Part shown: positions 48,077 through 56,958 of the stretch, in pieces
Layout: every line of letters begins with the position of its first letter
Position numbering within the stretch: position 1 is the stretch's first letter
Assembly: GCA_035523875.1 (NCBI GenBank)
Contig: DATKPY010000050.1
Span: 1 to 64,000, forward strand
Reading direction: 5' to 3'
DNA: 64,000 nucleotides
Origin: JASHUC01 sp035523875
GTDB taxonomy: Bacteria; Pseudomonadota; Gammaproteobacteria; Steroidobacterales; Steroidobacteraceae
Program-made: the position numbers and the translations under genes
The notes under the pieces: generated by a model
The model's input: the letters and a program-made list of their open reading frames with translations, nothing else
The model's database searches: none
What the model was told of the DNA's origin: nothing

Positions 48077-48385
48077 TCAGGAGAGGGGCACGGTCCGCGG
48101 GTGCGTCTGGGGCGTGGCATAGAGGGGCGGCTCATCGAGACAGGGATCGGTGAGCTTGCGTGGGGGCGGAGCCGGTTCGTTGAGCGGGGGAATCTGCAGC
48201 GAGGCGTGCGTATCGGGCTGATCGATGCCGAGCGGGACGCGCAGCGGCGCAACGCTTCGCGCCAAATCGTAGGAATGCGGCTTGTTGCAATCCTTCGCTT
48301 CGAAGGCTCGCTTGAGCCCGTGGTGGCAACCGGCGAGCGCCAGTGCCGCAACCAGGATCCCGAGCACGCCATTCTGTCTTGTCAC
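48077..48385 (-). CDS. Small lipoprotein in the BamC position (BamC N-terminus-like)
   Basis: 102 residues from a GTG at 48385 with GAGG 7 nt upstream. Lipobox ALAGC gives acylated Cys20. The rest is unstructured and Pro-rich, with PLRVPLGIDQPDTH and LQIPPLNEPAPPP, resembling the extended BamD-binding N-terminus of BamC (pattern L-x-VP...) but lacking both folded BamC helix-grip domains. Location 40 nt downstream of dapA is exactly where bamC sits in E. coli. Could alternatively be an unrelated lipoprotein. Confidence 0.65.
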   Translation of the reverse strand: MTRQNGVLGILVAALALAGCHHGLKRAFEAKDCNKPHSYDLARSVAPLRVPLGIDQPDTHASLQIPPLNEPAPPPRKLTDPCLDEPPLYATPQTHPRTVPLS

Positions 48386-48425
48386 GATAGAGCCTCTACT
48401 GAAAAAAAAAGGGAAGTCGGTCGTC

Positions 48426-49307
48426 TCACGAAGGCAGCGCCCCGGCCGTGCGGAGCGCGGCGGCGACGCTCGCCTCGTGCTCCGCGGCGAGCTCCGTGAG
48501 CGGCAGCCGGATGCCGCCCCCGATGAGACCCATCCGCTTGAGCGCCCACTTTACCGGAATCGGGTTTGCCTCGACGAACAGCGCGCGATGCAGCCCCGCG
48601 AGCGGTGCGTCGAGCTCCGCGGCGCGCTCGCGCTCCCCGCGCGCGGCCGCGGCCACGAGCTGCGCCATCGCTCCCGGCACGACGTTGGCGGTGACGGAGA
48701 TAACCCCGGAGGCCCCGGCGAGCACGGCCTCGCGCGCCGTCGCATCGTCTCCGCTCAGCACGTCGAACCCGGCTCGGCACAGCTTCTTGAGCTCGCGGAT
48801 CCGCCCCACGTCGGGCACGGCCTCCTTGAGGCAGGCGATCCGCGGAATCTGCGACAGTCGCGCAGCCGTTGCCGGTAGCAGATCGACCGCGGTCCGCGCG
48901 GGCACGTTGTAGGCGATGATCGGCACGCGGGCCGCTGCCGCCGCCGCGGCGAAGTGCCGGTAGAGCCCCTCCTGCGGCGGTCGGTTGTAAGCGGGCGTCA
49001 CGATGAGCAGCGCATCGATCGGCAGTGCGCAGAGCGCGCGCACCCGCTCCACCGTCGATGCCGTGCTGCTCGTGCCCGCCCCAACGACGATCGGTATGCG
49101 TCGCACCACCTGCTGGCACGCACGCTCGGCGAGCTCGTGCAGCTCCGCCTCCGCGAGCGTCGCGGACTCCCCGGTGGTGCCTCCCACGACGATGCCGCTC
49201 GTACCGCCCTGCAGATGCCAGTCGATCAGCCGCGACCAAGCCTCGAGGTCGAGCGAGCCGTCCGCCCGCATGGGCGTGACGATGGCGACGAGGCTACCGG
49301 AGAACAT
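48426..49307 (-). CDS. dapA: 4-hydroxy-tetrahydrodipicolinate synthase
   Basis: Condenses pyruvate and aspartate semialdehyde, first step to lysine/diaminopimelate. 293 residues from the ATG at 49307 (MFSGSLVAIVTPM). Schiff-base Lys161 (IACLKEAVPD) and Tyr133 (AYNVPART) have E. coli numbering; GGTTGESATL is the substrate loop. Divergent from gcvR, as in E. coli where dapA lies beside gcvR-bcp. Confidence 0.97.
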   Translation of the reverse strand: MFSGSLVAIVTPMRADGSLDLEAWSRLIDWHLQGGTSGIVVGGTTGESATLAEAELHELAERACQQVVRRIPIVVGAGTSSTASTVERVRALCALPIDALLIVTPAYNRPPQEGLYRHFAAAAAAARVPIIAYNVPARTAVDLLPATAARLSQIPRIACLKEAVPDVGRIRELKKLCRAGFDVLSGDDATAREAVLAGASGVISVTANVVPGAMAQLVAAAARGERERAAELDAPLAGLHRALFVEANPIPVKWALKRMGLIGGGIRLPLTELAAEHEASVAAALRTAGALPS

Positions 49308-49448
49308 CGCGTGTCGGGTGTGCGAGGTGAGGAAGCCGGCGATGGTACGGGCGGGTGCCGAGCCCGCGCAAGCTTCGGTTGTGCTCGGGTCGCAACCGAC
49401 TCCTGCTCCCGGTAAACTGCGGCGCGTCCACGGAGAACGGCCCCGCAG

Positions 49449-49979
49449 ATGAAGCAGCACCTGGCGGTTTCAGCGATCGGCAGCGACCGCACCGGTATGG
49501 TACACGAGCTCACGCGCGTCATTACCGAATGCGGGGGCAACATCAGCGAGAGCCGCATGGCGAACCTCGGCTCGGAATTCGCGATGTTGCTGCTCGTCTC
49601 GGGCAACTGGCACGCGCTTGCCAAGCTCGAAACCGAGCTCAAGCGGCTCGCCGAGAGCAGCAGCCTCAGTATCCACCTGCGCCGCACCGAGCCGCGCTCG
49701 GCCCGCACGGACATGCTGCCGTACTCGATCGACGTGGTCTGCCTGGATCAGACCGGAATCGTCTCGGGACTCTCCGGGTTCTTTGCGAGCCGCGGCATCG
49801 ACATCGCCGAGGTCTCGACGCGCAGCTACCCCGCCGCCCACACCGGAGCGCCGATGTTCTCGGTGCAGATGATCGTCAATGTGCCGAGCCGCATCCACAT
49901 TGCGCATCTGCGCGAGGAGTTCATGGAGTTCTGCGACTCGCTCAACCTCGATGCCATTCTCGAGCCGGTGAAGTCTTAA
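49449..49979 (+). CDS. gcvR: GcvR-type ACT-domain regulator
   Basis: 176 residues with two ACT domains, about 1-80 (LAVSAIGSDRTGMVHELTRV) and about 92-170 (YSIDVVCLDQTGIVSGLSGF). GcvR in E. coli antagonises GcvA in control of the glycine cleavage genes. No DNA-binding domain. Divergent from dapA and 9 nt upstream of bcp, the conserved dapA/gcvR-bcp block. Confidence 0.9.
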   Translation: MKQHLAVSAIGSDRTGMVHELTRVITECGGNISESRMANLGSEFAMLLLVSGNWHALAKLETELKRLAESSSLSIHLRRTEPRSARTDMLPYSIDVVCLDQTGIVSGLSGFFASRGIDIAEVSTRSYPAAHTGAPMFSVQMIVNVPSRIHIAHLREEFMEFCDSLNLDAILEPVKS

Positions 49980-49988
49980 AGGGAGCCC

Positions 49989-50456
49989 ATGGCCAAAGTC
50001 TCGCTCGGGAAGCCCGTACCGAATTTCGCGCTGCCGTCCACGGCCGGCGCCCCCTTCGAGCTCGCCCATGCCGCGGGCGCCAAGCTCGTGATCTACTTCT
50101 ACCCGAAGGATATGACCTCCGGCTGCACCCTCGAGAGCCAGCAGTTTCGCGAGCTCTATGCCGCCTTCCGCAAGGCTCGTGTGAGCATCGTCGGCGTCTC
50201 GCGCGACGGCCTCGACTCGCATCGGAAGTTCAAGGACAAGGAGCGGCTGCCGTTCGATCTGCTCGCGGACGAGGAAGAGAAGGTCTGCCGGCTGTTCGAC
50301 GTGATTCGCGAGAAGAGCCTCTACGGCCGTAAGTACATGGGGATCGAGCGCAGCACGTTCCTTCTCGACGCGGCGGGCGTGCTGCGGCGCGAATGGCGCA
50401 AGGTCAAGGTGCAGGGACACGCGGAGGAAGTACTTGAAGCGGCGCAGTCTCTCTGA
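49989..50456 (+). CDS. bcp: Thioredoxin-dependent peroxiredoxin (BCP/PrxQ)
   Basis: Reduces hydroperoxides. 155 residues. Peroxidatic Cys46 in YPKDMTSGCTLESQQF. The usual resolving cysteine five residues on is Gln51 here, so this is not the common 2-Cys BCP; the other cysteine is Cys94 or nearby in EEKVCRLFD, and the protein may act as a 1-Cys enzyme or resolve through that one. AGVLRREWRKVKVQGHAEEV is the typical end. Overlaps phoH by 23 nt. Confidence 0.92.
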   Translation: MAKVSLGKPVPNFALPSTAGAPFELAHAAGAKLVIYFYPKDMTSGCTLESQQFRELYAAFRKARVSIVGVSRDGLDSHRKFKDKERLPFDLLADEEEKVCRLFDVIREKSLYGRKYMGIERSTFLLDAAGVLRREWRKVKVQGHAEEVLEAAQSL

Positions 50457-51903
50457 GACCGGGCCCGCTCCGGGCGCGGCACCGGAGCCCTCGAGCAAGG
50501 CACCCGTCCGCCTTCGCCTGTTCGTGCTCGACACGAACGTGCTGATGCACGATCCGACGGCGATCTTCCGCTTCGAGGAGCACGACGTCTTTTTGCCGAT
50601 GGTCGTGCTCGAGGAGCTCGATGCGCACAAGAAGGGTCTGTCGGAGGCGGCGCGCAACGTGCGCCAGGTGAGCCGCTTTCTCGACGACATGATGCGCGGG
50701 GCGAGCAAGGAGGAGATCGACCGCGGCCTCGCACTGCCCGCGAGCTTCTCCGGCAATCACGGCAAGAAGCCCTCGAGCGGGCGGCTCTATTTCCAGACTC
50801 GCCAGCTTGCGAGCACGCTGCCGCAGTCTCTCCCGGGGCAGGCGACCGACAACGCGATCCTCGCGCAGACGCTCGCGTTGCAGAATGAGAACGAGGCGGC
50901 CCGCGTCACGCTCGTCTCGAAGGACATCAACCTGCGGATCAAGGCGGCCGTGCTCGGGGTGCATGCGGAGGACTACTACAGCGACAAGACGCTCGAGGAC
51001 ACCGACGTGCTCTACTCGGGTACGGCGGCGCTGCCCAAGGACTTCTGGGATCAGCACGGCAAGGACATGCGCTCGTGGAAGGAGGCCGACCGGACCTTCT
51101 ACGAGCTGCACGGCCCGCTCGTGCGCGAGTGGCAGCCGAACCAGGGTATCTACGAGGACGGCGAGCACGGCATCGAGGGCATCGTGCGCACCGCGAGCGG
51201 CGACTCCGCGGTGATCGAGCTCACGCGCGACTACCGCAGCGAGCGCCACAACGTCTGGGGCATCACCGCGCGCAATCGTGAGCAGAACTTCGCGCTCAAT
51301 CTGCTGCTTGACCCTGAGATCGATTTCGTGACGGTGCTCGGACCGGCGGGCACGGGCAAGACGCTGCTCGCGCTCGCGGCCGGGCTCGCGCAGACGCTCG
51401 ACGCCAAGCGCTTCATCGAGATCATCATGACGCGGGTCACGATCCCACTCGGTGAGGACATCGGTTTTCTCCCGGGCACCGAGGAGGAGAAAATGGAGCC
51501 CTGGATGGGTGCCCTCATGGACAATCTGGAGGTTCTCACCCAGAGCCAGGAGGGGGGCAACTGGGGACGCGCGGCCACCAACGATCTGCTGCGCAACCGC
51601 ATCAAGATCCGCTCGCTCAACTTCATGCGCGGGCGGACGTTCTTAAACCGCTTCATCATCCTGGATGAGGCGCAGAACCTCACCCCCAAGCAGATGAAGG
51701 CCCTGGTGACCCGGGCCGGGCCGGGCACCAAGCTCGCCTGCCTGGGGAACGTCGCGCAGATCGATACGCCCTATCTCACCGAGACCACTTCAGGCATAAC
51801 ATATGCGGTGAATCGTTTCCGCGGCTGGCGGCACTCGGGACATGTTACGCTTATGCGCGGCGAGCGCTCGCGGCTCGCGGACTACGCCTCGGATGCATTG
51901 TAA
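50434..51903 (+). CDS. PIN-PhoH fusion ATPase (PhoH2/YlaK type)
   Basis: 489 residues from a TTG at 50434; GGAGGAAG 5 nt upstream makes this start convincing although it lies inside bcp. N-terminal PIN nuclease domain (about 27-170): VLDTNVLMHD, VLEELDAHKKG and TDNAILAQTL provide the acidic metal site. C-terminal PhoH P-loop domain: GPAGTGKTLLA at about 304 and FIILDEAQNLTPKQMK (Walker B). Family members couple RNA unwinding with RNA cleavage. Function here unknown; not the ybeZ/PhoH of the ybeY cluster. Confidence 0.92.
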   Translation: MKRRSLSETGPAPGAAPEPSSKAPVRLRLFVLDTNVLMHDPTAIFRFEEHDVFLPMVVLEELDAHKKGLSEAARNVRQVSRFLDDMMRGASKEEIDRGLALPASFSGNHGKKPSSGRLYFQTRQLASTLPQSLPGQATDNAILAQTLALQNENEAARVTLVSKDINLRIKAAVLGVHAEDYYSDKTLEDTDVLYSGTAALPKDFWDQHGKDMRSWKEADRTFYELHGPLVREWQPNQGIYEDGEHGIEGIVRTASGDSAVIELTRDYRSERHNVWGITARNREQNFALNLLLDPEIDFVTVLGPAGTGKTLLALAAGLAQTLDAKRFIEIIMTRVTIPLGEDIGFLPGTEEEKMEPWMGALMDNLEVLTQSQEGGNWGRAATNDLLRNRIKIRSLNFMRGRTFLNRFIILDEAQNLTPKQMKALVTRAGPGTKLACLGNVAQIDTPYLTETTSGITYAVNRFRGWRHSGHVTLMRGERSRLADYASDAL

Positions 51904-52007
51904 CGATCCGTAAAGGCGGTATCGGTTGCCATCGAGGCGGGCATGCGGCGAAACTCGCGTTGTGTGGCGCGGTCGAACCCCGGGCGAACCGCGGCCAACG
52001 GACAGGC

Positions 52008-53645
52008 ATGAAACTCTCGGCTGACAATTTTCTTCGCAAGGCCTGCGTGACCCTCGGCGTCGCGGCGTTCGTAGCCTGCTCGGGCTATGCGGCCGCCCAG
52101 TCGGAAATGGATCTGCCGGACATCGGTAATCCCGCCGGCACGTACCTCTCGCGCGACGACGAGTACGACATCGGCCTGATGATCGTGCAGCAGCTGCGCG
52201 ACCAGAACCAGATTCTGGAGGATCCGGAGAGCGCCGAGTACATCCAGTCGATCGGCTCGCGCCTCGCCGCGCAGGGCCCGGAGATGGCGCACCACTTCCA
52301 TTACTTCGTGGTGAACGACGGGGACCTCAACGCCTTCGCGCTCCCCGGCGGCTTCATCGGCTGCAACTACGGCACGATTCTCGCGACCGAGAGCGAGTCC
52401 GAGCTCGCCGGGGTGCTCGCGCACGAGACCGCGCACGTCACCCAGCGTCACATCGCGCGCGCGCTGGTCGCGCAGACCCACCAGACCATTGAGGCCGCCG
52501 CCACGATGCTCGCTGCGATCCTGGTCGGGGCGGCGGGCGGTGGGGCGGCCGCAGTCGAGGGCGGCATCGCAGCGGCACAGGGGATGGCGGCGCAGGGCGA
52601 GATCAATTTCACGCGCGGCGAGGAGAACGAGGCCGACCGCATCGGCATGGAGTACCTCTCGAAGGCCGGCTTCGATCCGGAGGGGATGCCGGATTTCTTC
52701 GAGACGCTGAGCCGCGAGTACGGCTACGAGGAGGGTCTGGTCCCCAAGTTTCTCCTCGACCACCCGGTGACGAGCGACCGTATCGCCGATGCCCGGGCAC
52801 GAGCGGCGCACATGGACCGGCCGCGCAATCTCAAGGACTCGGTCGACTACGGACTCATTCGCGAGCGCCTGCGCGTGATCACCGCGAGCGAGGACTATGA
52901 CATTCTCGGCTACTACCGCCGGCGCCTGGAGACCACCACTCCCTCGCTCGCCGATCAGTACGGCGAGGCGATCGCGCTCATGCGCCACGCCCGACCGACC
53001 GAGGCGGTGGAGATTCTCGAGCCGCTCGTCGCGCAGCACCAAGGTGTCATTCTGCTGCGCTCGGCGCTCGGCCAAGCGCAGGTCGCCGCCGGACAGGTCC
53101 AGGACGGGCTCACGACGTTCGCGCGGGCGGAGACGCTCTTTCCCCGTAATGTGCCCCTCACGGTCCGCTACGCCGAATCCCTGATCAAGGTGGGCCGGCC
53201 GAAGGAGGCGCACGAGCTGCTGCTCGATCTCTTCAACAACGTCGATCCCACCCCGCGCCAGATCGAGCTCACGGCGCAGGCGGCGAACGCCGCGGGCGAT
53301 CGGGGCGATGCCTACTACTACATGGGCTACTACCACATCATGAACGGCAACTTACCGCTCGCGAGCTATCAGCTGGAGCTCGCGCTCAAGGTGCCGAATC
53401 TGACCACGGTGCAGCGGCTGCGCTTCCAGGCGCAGCTCGACGAGGTGCGGCAGTACATCCAGCTCGAGCGCCGCGAGAACCACGGCCGCGTGAGCGGCGG
53501 CGACGGCAGCGGCCAGTTCGACTTCAACAGCCCGTCCGCCGGCAGCGCGCAGTTCGGGAGCGGCGCGCAGCTCGGGAGCGGCGCGCAGCTCGGCAGCGAT
53601 GCGCCGCCCGACGGCGCTCCTCCGTTCGACGATCGTCTGCACTGA
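52008..53645 (+). CDS. M48 family zinc metalloprotease with TPR domain (BepA-like)
   Basis: 545 residues from the ATG at 52008. Signal peptide about 1-31 (cleavage near AAAQSEM). Zinc site His139-Glu140-x-x-His143 in LAHETAH, third ligand in EENEADRIGMEYL. TPR-like helices from about 330 to 480. This is the domain layout of BepA (YfgC), a periplasmic protease/chaperone for outer-membrane barrel assembly and LptD. The tail (about 495-545) is low-complexity with two-fold GSGAQL repeats. Confidence 0.92.
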   Translation: MKLSADNFLRKACVTLGVAAFVACSGYAAAQSEMDLPDIGNPAGTYLSRDDEYDIGLMIVQQLRDQNQILEDPESAEYIQSIGSRLAAQGPEMAHHFHYFVVNDGDLNAFALPGGFIGCNYGTILATESESELAGVLAHETAHVTQRHIARALVAQTHQTIEAAATMLAAILVGAAGGGAAAVEGGIAAAQGMAAQGEINFTRGEENEADRIGMEYLSKAGFDPEGMPDFFETLSREYGYEEGLVPKFLLDHPVTSDRIADARARAAHMDRPRNLKDSVDYGLIRERLRVITASEDYDILGYYRRRLETTTPSLADQYGEAIALMRHARPTEAVEILEPLVAQHQGVILLRSALGQAQVAAGQVQDGLTTFARAETLFPRNVPLTVRYAESLIKVGRPKEAHELLLDLFNNVDPTPRQIELTAQAANAAGDRGDAYYYMGYYHIMNGNLPLASYQLELALKVPNLTTVQRLRFQAQLDEVRQYIQLERRENHGRVSGGDGSGQFDFNSPSAGSAQFGSGAQLGSGAQLGSDAPPDGAPPFDDRLH

Positions 53646-53749
53646 TCCCCGCCCCGACACGCCGCGTTCCGACATCGACCAGACGCTTGCGGGCACTGCG
53701 CCCTGCCGCTGCTAGAATTGCCCCGTCCACCCTTACGGTCCTGCAAGTC

Positions 53750-54538
53750 ATGCCCAAGGAATCGGCAGCGCCCACCGCGCTCGTACTGATCATTGTCGCC
53801 GCCGTCGTGAGCGGCTGCGCCACTCAACCCGTCGCGCACAAGGATCCCCGCGACCCCTGGGAGCGCTCGAATCGCGCAGTGTGGAATTTCGACATGCGCC
53901 TGTACCACAAGGTCGCGCAGCCCGTCGGCAGCACCTACACGCGCGTAACCCCGCACTTCCTGCAGGTCGGCATCGGCAACTTCTTCGACAACGCCCAGTA
54001 TCCGGTCGTCTTCGTGAACGACTTCCTGCAGGCAAAGTTCAAGACCGGGCTCACGGATACCGGCCGCTTCATCATGAACTCGACGATCGGCCTCGGGGGC
54101 CTGTTCGATCCCGCCGCAGCGGCCGGCATCCCGAAGAACGACAACGACTTCGGGCGCACGCTCGGAACCTGGGGAGTTCCCCCGGGACCCTATCTGGTGC
54201 TCCCGTTCGTCGGACCCTCGGACATCCGGGATACCGCCGGCAAAGTGCCCGACGGGTACTTGTCACTGCAGAACTATCTCGGCTACACCTGGGAGAATCT
54301 CGGGGTGCAGACGGTCTACTTTCTCGACCTCGATGCGCGCACGGTGATTCCGGTCTACCGACTGCTCGAATCACAGCATCCGTTCGACCAGTACGCGTTC
54401 GCCCGCAACGCCTACCTCCAGCAGCGTCAGTACCTCATCCGCGGCCAATCCGTGAAGACCGAGGAGCAGCAGGAGGAGGAGCTCGAGAGGTCGCTGCAAG
54501 ACTCCGATCCGGGCGCCGGCTCACCCCCCCGCCAGTAG
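53750..54538 (+). CDS. mlaA: Outer membrane phospholipid-removal lipoprotein MlaA (VacJ)
   Basis: Extracts misplaced phospholipids from the outer leaflet and hands them to MlaC. 262 residues from the ATG at 53750; lipobox VVSGC with Cys23. Core: DPWERSNRAVWNFD, FFDNAQYPVVFVNDFLQ, GRFIMNSTIGLGGLFDPA, GVPPGPYLVLPFVGPS. Faces the mlaFEDCB operon tail to tail, overlapping mlaB by 18 bp, so all Mla components are in one locus but on two strands. Confidence 0.96.
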   Translation: MPKESAAPTALVLIIVAAVVSGCATQPVAHKDPRDPWERSNRAVWNFDMRLYHKVAQPVGSTYTRVTPHFLQVGIGNFFDNAQYPVVFVNDFLQAKFKTGLTDTGRFIMNSTIGLGGLFDPAAAAGIPKNDNDFGRTLGTWGVPPGPYLVLPFVGPSDIRDTAGKVPDGYLSLQNYLGYTWENLGVQTVYFLDLDARTVIPVYRLLESQHPFDQYAFARNAYLQQRQYLIRGQSVKTEEQQEEELERSLQDSDPGAGSPPRQ

Positions 54539-54868
54539 CCCCTCCACCTCGCTGATCCGCGCAATCGCACGGATGGCGTGCGGAACGTTCGTGAGCGCGA
54601 GGTGCCGCGAGTTGCGGTGCGCCCACGCGAGCCATTCGATCAGGACGGCGAGGCCGGCGCTGTCGGCGGCGCCGACGCCGCTCAGATCCGCCTCGAGCGC
54701 TGTCGCCGTCGAGGCGCCGAAGAGGCGGATGCCGGTCTCGACGGCTGCTCGGGCGGTGCGGAACGTGAGCCCTCCGCGCACGGCGAATCTGCCGGGCCCC
54801 GCCGGCACCACCTGCACGGCGCCCTCGACAGGGATCCCCGTAGAGGCGCCTGGAGCCGAATCATTCAC
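54521..54868 (-). CDS. mlaB: STAS-domain protein MlaB
   Basis: Cytoplasmic regulator bound to the MlaF ATPase. 115 residues from a GTG at 54868 (a GTG directly upstream at 54871 is equally possible; AAGG lies 7 nt before). STAS features: GLTFRTARAAVETGIRLF, ALEADLSGVGAADSAGLAVL and WLAWAHRNSRHL, with the Ser/Thr-containing switch loop. Starts 10 nt after the mlaC stop. Confidence 0.9.
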   Translation of the reverse strand: MNDSAPGASTGIPVEGAVQVVPAGPGRFAVRGGLTFRTARAAVETGIRLFGASTATALEADLSGVGAADSAGLAVLIEWLAWAHRNSRHLALTNVPHAIRAIARISEVEGLLAGG

Positions 54869-54878
54869 CACGCGGCCT

Positions 54879-55565
54879 TTACGAGCTGCGGCCCGTCGTT
54901 GCGCCGAGCGCCGCGGGCTTCTCACCGTGCTCGAGCCGCTCGATCACCGCATCGAGGCCCTGCTGCTCGATCTGCGCGCCGAAGTCGTCGCGGAAGCTCT
55001 TCACGTAGCTGATACCCTCGATGATCACGTCCCAGGCCTTCCAGCCCTGGGGCGTCATGCGCAGCGCGTAGTCGACCTCGACCTTGGAGCCGTCGTCGCG
55101 CCGGATGACGGTACGCACGAAGGCGTCGCGCGCGCCCGCTGACACGTGGGTGGGATACACCTGGAGCCGATCGGCGCGGAACTCGAGAAGCGCACTTCCA
55201 TAATTGTTGAACAGGGAGCCCTCGAACGCGTTGATGAAGCGCTGCTGCTGCGCCGGGGTGGCCGTGCGCCAGTAGCGTCCGAGCACCAGCCGCGCCGCGT
55301 ATTGGATGTCGAAGTGCGGGAGCACGTCCCGGTCGACCGCCTGACGCAGGAGCGCGGGATCCTTGCGGTACTCCGCACGATGCGCATCGAGCTCCTGGAG
55401 GAACCCGTGTGCCGCATTCTCAACGACCTGCGAGGGCTGCTCGTCGCCCGCCGCCGCACTTGCGCTCACCGCGTCCCGGGCCGCGCCCGGGGTCGGGGCC
55501 ACGCACACGAACAGCGCGCTCGCGAAGAGCGCGCCGACTCCGAACCATCCAAGCGGCGATGTCAT
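54879..55565 (-). CDS. mlaC: Periplasmic phospholipid-binding protein MlaC
   Basis: Shuttles phospholipid between MlaA at the outer membrane and MlaFEDB at the inner membrane. 228 residues with signal peptide (about 1-29). Toluene-tolerance Ttg2/MlaC domain: LPHFDIQYAARLVLGRYWR, QQQRFINAFEGSLFNNYG and GWKAWDVIIEGISYVKSFRD. 31 nt after mlaD. Confidence 0.94.
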   Translation of the reverse strand: MTSPLGWFGVGALFASALFVCVAPTPGAARDAVSASAAAGDEQPSQVVENAAHGFLQELDAHRAEYRKDPALLRQAVDRDVLPHFDIQYAARLVLGRYWRTATPAQQQRFINAFEGSLFNNYGSALLEFRADRLQVYPTHVSAGARDAFVRTVIRRDDGSKVEVDYALRMTPQGWKAWDVIIEGISYVKSFRDDFGAQIEQQGLDAVIERLEHGEKPAALGATTGRSS

Positions 55566-55596
55566 GACCTCGGCTCCTCGATGCGCCCGCGGACCT

Positions 55597-56178
55597 TCAC
55601 TGCTGCGCCCCCGCCTTGGAGTGCGCGCTTCCCCCGCGCGGCGTGCCGCTCGTGCTGCTGCTGCTGCTCGCAGCGCCGCTCCCCGCGCCGCCGCCCGCGC
55701 CGGAATCGCTCGGCTTGCTTGCGAAGCTCGCGAACAGCTTGTTCACGATGTTCTCGAGCACCAGCGCCGGCTGGGTGAACTGGATGCGGCTGCCGTTCTT
55801 GAGATAGGTCTCCGACCCGCCCGGTCCGAGTGCCACATACTGAGCGCCGAGCAGGCCCTCGGTGTCGATGCTCGCATCGCTGTCGTCGGGAATCTGCGTG
55901 TACCGCGAATCGAGGCGCATCGTGACGAGCGCGCGGTCGCTCTGCGGGTCGATGCCGATTCCGACCACATCGCCCACGCGCACACCCGCCATGCTCACGG
56001 GCGCGCCCACCTTGAGCTGTCCGATGTTGTCGAACTCCGCCGTGACGCGGTAACCGGCCCGCGTTCCCCCGAGCTTCAAGCCGCTCGAGGGCAACTGAGT
56101 GGTGAGAAAGACGAGCGCAGCGAAGCCGAGCAGCACGAACAGCCCGGTTCCGATCTCGAGGGTACGATTGGCCCGCAT
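55597..56178 (-). CDS. mlaD: MCE-domain substrate-binding protein MlaD
   Basis: Single-span inner-membrane protein forming the hexameric periplasmic ring of the Mla transporter. 193 residues: basic N-terminus, membrane helix at about 9-27, MCE domain about 40-118 with YRVTAEFDNIGQLKVGAPVS and the end GPGGSETYLKNGSRI, then a helix (VLENIVNKLFASFAS) and a Ser/Gly/Ala-rich disordered tail. Confidence 0.96.
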   Translation of the reverse strand: MRANRTLEIGTGLFVLLGFAALVFLTTQLPSSGLKLGGTRAGYRVTAEFDNIGQLKVGAPVSMAGVRVGDVVGIGIDPQSDRALVTMRLDSRYTQIPDDSDASIDTEGLLGAQYVALGPGGSETYLKNGSRIQFTQPALVLENIVNKLFASFASKPSDSGAGGGAGSGAASSSSSTSGTPRGGSAHSKAGAQQ

Positions 56179-56193
56179 CTTCGGTCACACCTT

Positions 56194-56958
56194 CTAGAGA
56201 AATGCCGCCGTCAGCATGTAGTCGATGAGCAAAGTCAGCACGGAGGATGCGACGACGGTCCGCGTCGTCGCAAGTCCCACCCCCTCGGCGGTCGCGTCGG
56301 TATGGTAGCCCTCGTAGACCGCGATGAGAGTCACGACGAACCCGAACACGAGGCTCTTGACGATGCCCTCGTTCACGTCGTGGAGCGCGACGGAGCTTTG
56401 CATTTGCGACCAAAAGGAGCCCACATCGACGCCCATCATCTGCACGCCGACGAGCTGCGCCCCGAATAGGCCGGCGATGCTGAAGACGGCGGTGAGGAGC
56501 GGCATCGAGATGAGCCCGCCCAGGAACCGCGGAGCGACGACGTGGCGCACCGGATCGACCGCCATGATGTCCATCGCGGTGAGTTGATCGGTCGCACGCA
56601 TGAGCCCGATCTCGGAGGTGAGCGCCGTGCCGGCGCGCCCTGCGAAGAGCAGTGCCGTGAGCACCGGCCCGAGCTCCTTGATGAGGCTCAATGCGGCGGC
56701 GACGCCGAGCACGTCCTCGGAGCCGAAGCGCTGCAGCAGGTTGTAGCCCTGCAGGCCGAGCACCGCGCCGGTGGACATGCCCGAGAGCATGATGATGATG
56801 AGCGAGCGGCCACCCGCGTTGTAGATCTGCTCGACGATGAGACCGGGGCGCGCGAGCGCTGGGCCGCAGGCCGCGAGCAGCCGGAAGGCGAAGAGCGCAA
56901 TCGCTCCGATGCGCTGCGTACCGCGCGCGATCGAGCCCGTTTCGCGCCCGTTCGTCAC
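56194..56958 (-). CDS. mlaE: Phospholipid ABC transporter permease MlaE
   Basis: Inner-membrane permease, 254 residues. Conserved MlaE features: NAGGRSLIIIMLSGMSTGAV, GPVLTALLFAGRAGTALTSE (coupling-helix EIG region), LTAMDIMAVDPVRHVVAPRF and the final helices. ATG overlaps the mlaF stop (ATGA). Confidence 0.97.
   Translation of the reverse strand: MTNGRETGSIARGTQRIGAIALFAFRLLAACGPALARPGLIVEQIYNAGGRSLIIIMLSGMSTGAVLGLQGYNLLQRFGSEDVLGVAAALSLIKELGPVLTALLFAGRAGTALTSEIGLMRATDQLTAMDIMAVDPVRHVVAPRFLGGLISMPLLTAVFSIAGLFGAQLVGVQMMGVDVGSFWSQMQSSVALHDVNEGIVKSLVFGFVVTLIAVYEGYHTDATAEGVGLATTRTVVASSVLTLLIDYMLTAAFL

Noticed and set aside
48390..48415. A9/T9 run between dapA and the small lipoprotein as a terminator
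   Set aside because: There is a homopolymer tract but no preceding stable stem on the transcribed strand; it may matter as a slippage site but nothing supports that.
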